Assembly (NCBI GenBank): GCA_030668165.1
Contig: DAOUUM010000005.1
Span: forward strand, 1 to 22,860
Direction of reading: 5' to 3'
Length of the DNA: 22,860 nucleotides
Source of the DNA: Candidatus Heimdallarchaeota archaeon
GTDB lineage: Archaea; Asgardarchaeota; Heimdallarchaeia; Heimdallarchaeales; Kariarchaeaceae
Below are positions 16,637 through 21,867 of this stretch, piece by piece (within the stretch, counting starts at the first letter, position 1; every line of letters begins with the position of its first letter). Made by a program: the position numbers and the translations under genes. The notes below the pieces were generated by a model. That model was given only the letters and a program-made list of their open reading frames with translations. It searched no databases and was not told the DNA's origin.

Positions 16637-16942
16637 CTACTCTTCACTTTCTTTATTGAATTTTGATCTGAACATTGATTTAGCTGATCCCAGCTTATCT
16701 CTAATTTTATCACTGGCTTCGTTCACCATAATTCTTGCCTTGACAGAATCCTGGGTAGCATATTTCAATATCCCAGCACATACCTGGCAGAGGCAGTGGT
16801 CTTGTAATTCATCGTTTGCTTTGAAATCTTCGAATACCTCATCGAAGACCATTTTTAAATCGTCAGGTGTTAAGAACTGTCCTTCGGGTGTGGTTTTTCG
16901 ACCACAAACCCAGCATTCTTGTCCTTTACCAAAGAATCCCAT
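16637..16942 (-). CDS. Small zinc-binding protein of unknown function
   Basis: This acidic/basic soluble protein has 101 residues. Five cysteines are laid out as Cys10-x2-Cys13 and Cys50-x-Cys52-x2-Cys55, with His49 just before the second group, so a zinc-binding treble-clef or ribbon site is likely. Between the two knuckles is a helix (LTPDDLKMVFDEVFEDFKAN). The C-terminal third is a charged amphipathic helix (VKARIMVNEASDKIRDKLGSAKSMFRSKF). I do not recognise a family, and no catalytic motif is visible. The ATG at 16942 is 26 bp from a TATA-like element, so the mRNA is probably leaderless. Overlapping palindromes surround the start. Confidence 0.75.
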   Translation of the reverse strand: MGFFGKGQECWVCGRKTTPEGQFLTPDDLKMVFDEVFEDFKANDELQDHCLCQVCAGILKYATQDSVKARIMVNEASDKIRDKLGSAKSMFRSKFNKESEE

Positions 16943-16957
16943 GAGGGATTATAATCC
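16935..16957. promoter_or_regulatory. Overlapping palindromes across the start codon of the zinc-protein gene
   Basis: GGATTATAATCC (16946-16957) is a perfect 12-bp palindrome lying between the TATA element and the ATG. AATCCC (16935-16940) and GGGATT (16945-16950) form a second 6-bp dyad whose 4-nt loop holds the first bases of the start codon. The two share GGATT, so an RNA or DNA could form only one at a time. It may be an operator or a start-occluding hairpin. Confidence 0.45.
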
Positions 16958-16962
16958 AATTA

Positions 16963-16974
16963 CTATTTATTACT
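16963..16974 (-). promoter_or_regulatory. TATA-like element for the small zinc-protein gene
   Basis: AGTAATAAATAG on the minus strand is centred 26 bp before the ATG at 16942, the spacing expected for a leaderless mRNA. Confidence 0.4.
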
Positions 16975-17001
16975 ATCCAATATTGCCATGTTAAATGTTA
17001 A

Positions 17002-18615
17002 TTATTGATTTATTGCCTTATCAAGGATATCTTGAGGAGTAATAATATGATGCTTGGTGTTATCCTGATATAGTTTGGCCACATACATCAACTCTTCCTC
17101 ATTTAGTAAATTACTTATGAAGGTAATAGATGCTGGAACATTGTTCTCGCGTATTCCAGTAGGTAGAACCACACTCGGGTGTCCTGAAAGATTTGTCATA
17201 ATCAAAGCATCGCTGAAACTAGGAGAAATCAACACATCAATCTCGTTGAAAAGGTCGTTCATTGCCGTTATTAATGAGGTTCTCAACCTATTGGCCTTGA
17301 TATATTCCACTGCCGGAATAAATCTAGCAACTCTGAAGAAATTGGGCCAAGCATGTAATTCTTGACGAACGAGCAAATCATCATCGCCAGAATTTGTCAA
17401 GTGTTCAAAGGCGGTAGCAGCCTCTGCCCAGAGGATAAATGACATCTCATTAACTGGATAATCAGGTAATTCTACTGGTATCAATTCAACATTGAGCTCC
17501 TTGAATTTGTCAAGAACTGCATCATCAAAAGATTTGAAATCATATTCCTTATCCATTACAGTTTTAAGATAACCAACTCTCAAATTAGAGGGATCTTTTG
17601 ATACATCCCAAGAAAAACTTGATTCAATGGTTGAGGGATCTCTTTTATCTATGCCATGTATTGTATTAAACACGATTGCACAGTCCTCAACAGATCTACA
17701 AATCGGTCCTAGTTTATCCATTGACCAGGATAGGGCCATTGCTCCATATCTACTAATTCGACCATAACTGGGCCGAAGTCCAGTAGTTCCACATTTGGTG
17801 GAGGGACTTACAATTGATCCATATGTCTCTGATCCGATTGCAAATGCCAGCAAACCTGCAGCGGTGGCCGAGGAGGAACCCGCAGAGGATCCACTCGAGC
17901 CCTCTTCCAAATTCCACGGAGTTTTTGTAACACCATCAAACCAGACATCTCCCCATGCCAATGCTCCTAGACTTAATTTGGCCACTAAGATGGCACCAGC
18001 ATTCTCAAACTTCTCAATTACAGCCGCCTTCACATCAAGTTCTTGATCCTGATATGGAACTGCCCCCCAAGTTGTTTTATAATTGGGATATGCGAGTAGA
18101 TCCTTGACACCATAAGGGATACCATGTAGTATGCCCTTGTAATTCCCACTTAAGATCTCTTCATCTGCAATTTTTGCCTTTTGTAATGCTTCCTCCTCAA
18201 TGAGTGTGATTACACATTCCAATACCTTGTCATATCTTTTTAAACGCTTGATATACATTTCAGTCAATTCATAAGAACTAATGATTTGAAATTTAATATA
18301 ATAGGCGAGTTCTGGTATACTAGCGTAGGCCAGGTTCTCTAGATTTTCAGGTCTCTTCAGATCACTTCTCTCTGTGGGGTTAAATATCTCGGTATCTTTT
18401 TTGATGTTGGTGTGGATATAAGGATTGAATTGGATTGATGGTAATACTGCATTGTCCAATTCCACTTTTCTTAGTGTTTGTATATTATTATCCAACTCAG
18501 TGAGACTCTCCTGCAATAGTTCCCGTTTCTCATCACTGAAACTGAGATTAATCAATTTCTCAAATTCAATAATTTCTTCTTTAGTGAATCTGAATTCCTT
18601 CTTCTTTTCTTCCAT
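17002..18615 (-). CDS. Amidase-signature family enzyme
   Basis: This 537-residue hydrolase of the amidase-signature family acts on carboxamides. The Ser-cisSer-Lys triad is visible: Lys171 (GIPYGVKDLL), cis-Ser at about 243-244 (GSSGSSAGSSSATAAGL) and nucleophile Ser267 (GSETYGSIVSPSTKCG). The first 90 or so residues are a helical extension before the core, as in a bacterial amidase subgroup with the same HGIPYGVKDLLA, GDVWFDG and LRPSYGRISRYGAMALSWSMDK blocks. This points to a bacterial origin by transfer (inference). It is not GatA-like in context, since no gatB or gatC is near. The reading frame extends 29 codons further up, but ATG 18615 is preferred: family homology begins there and a TATA box lies 26 bp away. 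Confidence 0.92.
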   Translation of the reverse strand: MEEKKKEFRFTKEEIIEFEKLINLSFSDEKRELLQESLTELDNNIQTLRKVELDNAVLPSIQFNPYIHTNIKKDTEIFNPTERSDLKRPENLENLAYASIPELAYYIKFQIISSYELTEMYIKRLKRYDKVLECVITLIEEEALQKAKIADEEILSGNYKGILHGIPYGVKDLLAYPNYKTTWGAVPYQDQELDVKAAVIEKFENAGAILVAKLSLGALAWGDVWFDGVTKTPWNLEEGSSGSSAGSSSATAAGLLAFAIGSETYGSIVSPSTKCGTTGLRPSYGRISRYGAMALSWSMDKLGPICRSVEDCAIVFNTIHGIDKRDPSTIESSFSWDVSKDPSNLRVGYLKTVMDKEYDFKSFDDAVLDKFKELNVELIPVELPDYPVNEMSFILWAEAATAFEHLTNSGDDDLLVRQELHAWPNFFRVARFIPAVEYIKANRLRTSLITAMNDLFNEIDVLISPSFSDALIMTNLSGHPSVVLPTGIRENNVPASITFISNLLNEEELMYVAKLYQDNTKHHIITPQDILDKAINQ

Positions 18616-18634
18616 ATTACCTGTTGAGGGGTAG

Positions 18635-18650
18635 TTATTATAATATATTT
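18635..18650 (-). promoter_or_regulatory. TATA box for the amidase gene
   Basis: An AAATATATTATAATAA run on the minus strand is centred about 26 bp before ATG 18615. It supports that start rather than the in-frame ATG-like codons further upstream. Confidence 0.5.
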
Positions 18651-18707
18651 GGAGCCGGATAAACAAAATAAAACAATTAATTTTCATTTTCAGTTTTACC
18701 ATCCGGT

Positions 18708-18732
18708 ATTCGAGTTTTTAACTCGAATTCGA
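18708..18732. promoter_or_regulatory. Strong inverted repeat in the amidase/nuclease divergent promoter region
   Basis: ATTCGAGTT (18708-18716) and AACTCGAAT (18720-18728) are perfect 9-bp arms around a TTT spacer. The right arm runs into a second, 10-bp palindrome, TCGAATTCGA (18723-18732). It lies 11-35 bp upstream of the TATA element of the plus-strand nuclease gene and about 60-90 bp upstream of the amidase TATA box, so it could be an operator for either or both. As RNA it would form a stable hairpin only if transcribed through. Confidence 0.5.
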
Positions 18733-18742
18733 TTCAAATGGT

Positions 18743-18752
18743 AATTTAATAT
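18743..18752 (+). promoter_or_regulatory. TATA box for the metallo-beta-lactamase nuclease gene
   Basis: AATTTAATAT is centred 28 bp before ATG 18775, consistent with a leaderless mRNA. Confidence 0.45.
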
Positions 18753-18774
18753 TAACCGATGATAAGAGATTAAA

Positions 18775-19881
18775 ATGACCTCGAGAAACAAATATGGGTA
18801 CCATATTTTGAAGCTTGGTTATGAAAGGGGTTTTGTGATTGAACATGAAGGTAAGAAAATAATTCTTGATCCTGAGACTACAAAAACTCCCATCGGCATT
18901 CCGTCAATTGTAACACATGCCCACGGTGACCATACACAATCACTAATGGGTAGGAATGACAGTTATCTTACCCAGATAACACTTGATCTTCATAATGCTA
19001 CCAACGGGAGGGTTGCAAAAAGTATCTTCATAAAAAATGTCAATCAGACATTTGAACTGAATGGATTTGAGATCGAGTTCATACCTGCTGGTCACTTACT
19101 TGGTGCGGTTCAGGTAGTGGTTCGTGCTGGTAACAAGGCAATTCACTACACTGGTGATTTTTGTCCAGAATCATTGTTGACCATATCCAGAGCCACAATT
19201 CCTCGTGAAATTGATCTTTCTATTATTGATACCACATATGGTGATGATAAAATTAATTTTGATCCACGTGTCAATTCAAGGCGTAATCTATTTCTATGGA
19301 CTGTAAAACAACTTTCAGAAAACAAAATACCCATTATAAACGTCGCAAAATTAGGCGGAGCCCAGGAAATCACTGCATTATTCAATAATCTAGGTAATCT
19401 GAATGTTATAGTATCTGATGAATTAGCCCTTGTTAATGAAGTATACAATAAACACAAAGCTGATCTCAAATTTACTAAATTATCAGATACAGATAATGAT
19501 GTGATAGAAAATACAAAATCAGTGGTGCTAATTCCAAGATCCAAAAAAGAATTAGATGGCAAACTAGCCGAATTAGATCCCACAGGAATTCAACGCTCAA
19601 TAGTTACTGGACAATCTGCAAAATTTGCTTTCTCCAAATGGGACTATGCAGTACCATTATCCACCCACGCATCCTACAATGAGATTGTAGAATTTATCAG
19701 CAAAATAAATCCATCCATGGTCATAACCACCTTCGGTTATCACAAGGAAATGGCTGATAATTTGAACAGAAAGTTCCGGGATTTTGGTTATGCAAAATCA
19801 ATCAAAGAAATAGAAACAATAGATTTGCAATACCTCAAATCGAGATACGTTAAATCTCATACACTTGATAAATGGTTTTAA
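18775..19881 (+). CDS. Beta-CASP metallo-beta-lactamase fold nuclease
   Basis: This predicted RNA/DNA hydrolase has 368 residues. The zinc site is complete: His48-Ala-His50-Gly-Asp52-His53 (THAHGDHT), His107 (AGHLLGAVQ), Asp128 (YTGDFCPE) and the late histidines His298 (LSTHASYNEI) and His323 (GYHKEMAD). The segment 163-290 (NSRRNLFLWTVKQ...) is the beta-CASP insert. STHAS...ITTFGYHKE is typical of the mRNA 3'-end processing/SNM1-like exonuclease group and of the short exonucleases linked to DNA ligase in bacteria. No KH domains are present, so it is not the archaeal aCPSF1 type. The substrate (RNA or DNA) is unknown. An imperfect copy of its last 36 bp lies at 20601-20636. Confidence 0.9.
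   Translation: MTSRNKYGYHILKLGYERGFVIEHEGKKIILDPETTKTPIGIPSIVTHAHGDHTQSLMGRNDSYLTQITLDLHNATNGRVAKSIFIKNVNQTFELNGFEIEFIPAGHLLGAVQVVVRAGNKAIHYTGDFCPESLLTISRATIPREIDLSIIDTTYGDDKINFDPRVNSRRNLFLWTVKQLSENKIPIINVAKLGGAQEITALFNNLGNLNVIVSDELALVNEVYNKHKADLKFTKLSDTDNDVIENTKSVVLIPRSKKELDGKLAELDPTGIQRSIVTGQSAKFAFSKWDYAVPLSTHASYNEIVEFISKINPSMVITTFGYHKEMADNLNRKFRDFGYAKSIKEIETIDLQYLKSRYVKSHTLDKWF
19846..19881 (+). repeat. Direct repeat, intact copy (3' end of the nuclease gene)
   Basis: These are the last 36 bp of the nuclease gene, encoding YVKSHTLDKWF and stop. They match 20601-20636 at 30 of 36 positions in the same orientation. Together the copies flank the vapBC module. Confidence 0.6.
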
Positions 19882-19933
19882 TGTATATGAAATGGAAAAT
19901 TGAAGAATTTAAACGGTTAATTAGAACATCCCT

Positions 19934-20314
19934 TTAGAATTCATAATAGGTATAATTAATTGGAATAACTCGTGCAATATCCTTGAAATCAGTATCAAAA
20001 GTAATTAGTTCTAATCTGTGCAAATTGGCCGTTGCTGCAATTGTTAGATCCTCAATATGCTTTTCCAGACCTAAATTCATAAGCTGTGCCTTGCCATGTG
20101 CAGTCTCATAGGCTATATCTCGTGACATATCAATCACCAGTATATTATCCAGGAATTCCTTTGTTTTCTTGAATGTGGACTGGCTTTTTCGTTCAGCAGC
20201 CCACATCAACTCATACACTGTAACCACTGAGACTGCGATACTGGATTCCTTATCTTTGAGTTTTTCATTACCCCTTAGCCATTCAATGGCTGCAGAGGTA
20301 TCAAAGAGTAACAT
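19934..20314 (-). CDS. vapC: VapC-type PIN-domain toxin
   Basis: This PIN-domain ribonuclease has 126 residues, a normal VapC length. The acidic active site reads Asp5 (LLFDTSAAIEWLRG), Glu35 (VSVVTVYELMWA), Asp89 (HIEDLTIAATA) and Asp107/Asp109 (LITFDTDF). In this family the Mg2+-dependent nuclease cuts tRNA or rRNA and is held inactive by the VapB partner. Its start lies inside the end of vapB (14-nt overlap), the usual antitoxin-first arrangement. All catalytic residues are present, so the toxin looks intact. Confidence 0.93.
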   Translation of the reverse strand: MLLFDTSAAIEWLRGNEKLKDKESSIAVSVVTVYELMWAAERKSQSTFKKTKEFLDNILVIDMSRDIAYETAHGKAQLMNLGLEKHIEDLTIAATANLHRLELITFDTDFKDIARVIPINYTYYEF

Positions 20315-20507
20315 TTCTGGTCTTTCGCTCCTTCTTTATTTCATCATATGATAGCTCGTCTTCTTTTAGTATTCCAAAGAATTCCTTGGGTGATGGTCGA
20401 AAATTCTCGAGTAAAAAACGGATATACTCTGTAAAACTGCGATTTTTCTTCAATTCCTTCAGCTCGCCGTACAACTCAGCATCGATGTTGATAGTTTTGC
20501 TTGCCAT
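20301..20507 (-). CDS. vapB: VapB-type ribbon-helix-helix antitoxin
   Basis: This 68-residue partner of the downstream PIN toxin starts with SKTINIDAELYGELKELKKNRSFTEYIRFLLENF, a beta strand and two helices of the ribbon-helix-helix type found in archaeal VapB antitoxins. The basic C-terminal tail (YDEIKKERKTRNVTL) probably wraps the toxin. By analogy it should bind its own promoter. A perfect palindrome lies 9-21 bp before its ATG. Confidence 0.88.
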   Translation of the reverse strand: MASKTINIDAELYGELKELKKNRSFTEYIRFLLENFRPSPKEFFGILKEDELSYDEIKKERKTRNVTL

Positions 20508-20528
20508 GTGTATATATGTGTATACACA
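20507..20528. promoter_or_regulatory. Probable VapB operator
   Basis: TGTGTATACACA (20517-20528) is a perfect 12-bp palindrome, and TGTGTATA is repeated directly at 20507-20514 at a 10-bp (one helical turn) step. The site lies exactly between the TATA element and the vapB start, where binding would block transcription. The 10-bp periodicity suits two ribbon-helix-helix dimers side by side. Confidence 0.55.
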
Positions 20529-20530
20529 AA

Positions 20531-20540
20531 TATTTAAATT
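20531..20540 (-). promoter_or_regulatory. TATA-like element of the vapBC operon
   Basis: AATTTAAATA on the minus strand is centred 28 bp before the vapB ATG at 20507. It implies a leaderless transcript. Confidence 0.45.
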
Positions 20541-20600
20541 TAATCATCCATAAATGCGAATTTCCATATTAGAACAGAGAATAAAACTCCCAGGTATAGA

Positions 20601-20636
20601 TACGTGTAATCCGATACACTGGATAAATGGTCTTAA
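20601..20636 (+). repeat. Degenerate copy of the nuclease gene 3' end
   Basis: 30 of 36 bases match 19846-19881. In the matching frame it would read Tyr-Val-stop-Ser-Asp-Thr-Leu-Asp-Lys-Trp-Ser-stop, so the C-terminal TLDKW is still recognisable but an internal stop is present. Weaker similarity may run about 20 bp further upstream. It is non-coding now. Confidence 0.55.
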
Positions 20637-20699
20637 CACAATGAATTATATCAACATTAACACAAAAATGAAATATTATATTCCAAACATATCACATCT

Positions 20700-20709
20700 T
20701 TTTTTAAAT
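20700..20709 (+). promoter_or_regulatory. TATA-like element of the secE-spt5 operon
   Basis: TTTTTTAAAT is centred 24 bp before the ATG at 20729 and 33 bp before the in-frame ATG at 20738. This slightly favours 20729 as a leaderless start. Confidence 0.4.
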
Positions 20710-20728
20710 TGAACTCAGAACATGGTTC

Positions 20729-20917
20729 ATGGGTGCCATGCAAGTCATCAGCAGATATTACATCAAAAGTAAAAGATTACTATTGAAACAAACTCGTCGA
20801 CCTTCACGTAAGGAACTTTCGATAACAAGCAGAATAGTTGCACTTGGAATTCTTTTGATTGGAGCTGTTGGATTCATTGTTGATTTAATTATCAACGTTT
20901 TCATTCCCTCCACCTAA
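20729..20917 (+). CDS. secE: Preprotein translocase subunit SecE (Sec61 gamma)
   Basis: This 62-residue single-pass subunit clamps the SecY channel. It has the typical layout: an amphipathic N-terminal helix (VISRYYIKSKRLLLKQT), the conserved turn RRPSRKELSITSRI, and one transmembrane helix (VALGILLIGAVGFIVDLIINVFI). The size is that of archaeal SecE. It is followed after 14 nt by spt5, the classic archaeal order. An alternative start at the in-frame ATG 20738 would remove only MGA. Confidence 0.9.
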   Translation: MGAMQVISRYYIKSKRLLLKQTRRPSRKELSITSRIVALGILLIGAVGFIVDLIINVFIPST

Positions 20918-20920
20918 TTT

Positions 20921-20925
20921 GAGGT
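20921..20925 (+). promoter_or_regulatory. Shine-Dalgarno site of spt5
   Basis: GAGGT lies 6 nt before the ATG at 20932, inside the short secE-spt5 gap. It shows that the second gene of an operon uses a Shine-Dalgarno site while first genes are mostly leaderless. Confidence 0.55.
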
Positions 20926-20931
20926 ACTATT

Positions 20932-21420
20932 ATGCCAATATACTTATTCCGTGCAAAAAAAGGTCAGGAGAAAAGTCTAGCTAAGTTAGCAGATTTGAAA
21001 GGCTCCAAACAAGACAGTGGTGTTTATGCAGTACTCTTAAGTGAGGCTCACAAAGGTTATGCTTTTGTCGAAGGTGATAGTCAAATGAAAGTAGAAACTT
21101 CTCTTGCTGGAGTGAAACCATTATCTGCAAGGGCGGTAGGTACTGATGCGGTTCCAATTGATGAATTATCGGGTTTACTCAATCCAAGGCCCGCGATAGA
21201 AGGTCTTGAAATCGGTGCGATTGTAGAAATAGTTGATGGTCCGTTCAAGGGATTAAAAGCTAAATTAACCCGAGTTGAGGATTCTAGCCAGGATATTACC
21301 GTTGAGGTATTGGAATCTTCTATGACATTACCCATTCGTATTCATGCGGATTATGTTAAAAAGGTATCAGATCCTATTGGTGAGAAGAATAAAGGCGATT
21401 ACGGTAAATTTAACTTGTAA
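20932..21420 (+). CDS. spt5: Transcription elongation factor Spt5
   Basis: This 162-residue archaeal NusG/Spt5 protein binds the clamp of RNA polymerase, with Spt4, and raises processivity. The NGN domain spans about residues 1-85 (YLFRAKKGQEKSLAKLADLKG...VYAVLLSEAHKGYAFVEGD). A single KOW domain follows at about 95-150 (EIGAIVEIVDGPFKGLKAKLTRVED...TVEVLESSMTLPIRI). No bacterial-type extension is present. It follows secE in the same operon. Its other common archaeal neighbours (ribosomal proteins L11, L1, P0) do not follow here; the next gene is an unrelated receiver-domain protein. Confidence 0.95.
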   Translation: MPIYLFRAKKGQEKSLAKLADLKGSKQDSGVYAVLLSEAHKGYAFVEGDSQMKVETSLAGVKPLSARAVGTDAVPIDELSGLLNPRPAIEGLEIGAIVEIVDGPFKGLKAKLTRVEDSSQDITVEVLESSMTLPIRIHADYVKKVSDPIGEKNKGDYGKFNL

Positions 21421-21471
21421 TAACTGTCGTAATAATTCTAAATGATATTTTAAATCCATATTGAATGTAAA

Positions 21472-21480
21472 TTTTTAAAA
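21472..21480 (+). promoter_or_regulatory. TATA-like element for the receiver-domain gene
   Basis: TTTTTAAAA is centred 29 bp before ATG 21505, separating this gene from the secE-spt5 operon. Confidence 0.4.
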
Positions 21481-21504
21481 TATCTTAAATTTACAACCAA
21501 TTGA

Positions 21505-21867
21505 ATGAGAATTGTGATCGTTGATGACAGTCTCCTAGCTGAACACGCGTTAAAGAGTTATTTTATGAAGCTAGGGCATGAGATTGTCGGAATGGCAAAA
21601 AATGGGGACATAGCTAAGGAATTGTACCACTCTCTTAATCCAGATGTAATGACGATAGATCAAATTATGCCTGGAAATATCTCGGGAACTGATCTCGTGA
21701 AATATATTAACAAGAATGATGCAGAGGAGGGAAAATCCACTCATCTAATGATGATTACATCAGATGATCTTCCTGAAGAGATTAAAATTGATCTGATAGT
21801 GGCTGCCTATATTCTAAAACCAGTTACACTCCTTAAAGTAGACTATGCTATGAAAAATTTAAAATAA
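21505..21867 (+). CDS. Stand-alone response-regulator receiver domain (CheY-like)
   Basis: This 120-residue single receiver domain has the acidic pair Asp7-Asp8, phospho-acceptor Asp52 (VMTIDQIMPG), Thr85 (MMITSD) and Lys105 (YILKPVT), so phosphorylation by a histidine kinase is expected. There is no output domain. It would act by protein-protein contact, as CheY does. No kinase or chemotaxis gene is in the window. A receiver-only protein could serve taxis, phosphorelay or kinase control. It has its own TATA element, and its 3' end overlaps that of tgtA by 9 bp on the opposite strand. Confidence 0.9.
   Translation: MRIVIVDDSLLAEHALKSYFMKLGHEIVGMAKNGDIAKELYHSLNPDVMTIDQIMPGNISGTDLVKYINKNDAEEGKSTHLMMITSDDLPEEIKIDLIVAAYILKPVTLLKVDYAMKNLK

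Noticed and set aside
17002..18615. GatA subunit of a tRNA amidotransferase
   Set aside because: The long N-terminal extension and absence of gatB/gatC nearby argue for a stand-alone amidase.
18616..18702. Extending the amidase by 29 residues to the farthest in-frame start
   Set aside because: The extra residues are low-complexity and unlike the family. The TATA box (18635-18650) lies inside this stretch and points to ATG 18615.
19146..19583. A 145-codon open frame antisense to the nuclease gene
   Set aside because: It is a shadow of a well-supported gene, with serine/leucine-rich composition, no family match and no promoter.
18775..19881. Archaeal aCPSF1-type cleavage factor
   Set aside because: That protein is over 600 residues, with N-terminal KH domains. 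This one is 368 residues and starts directly with the lactamase fold.
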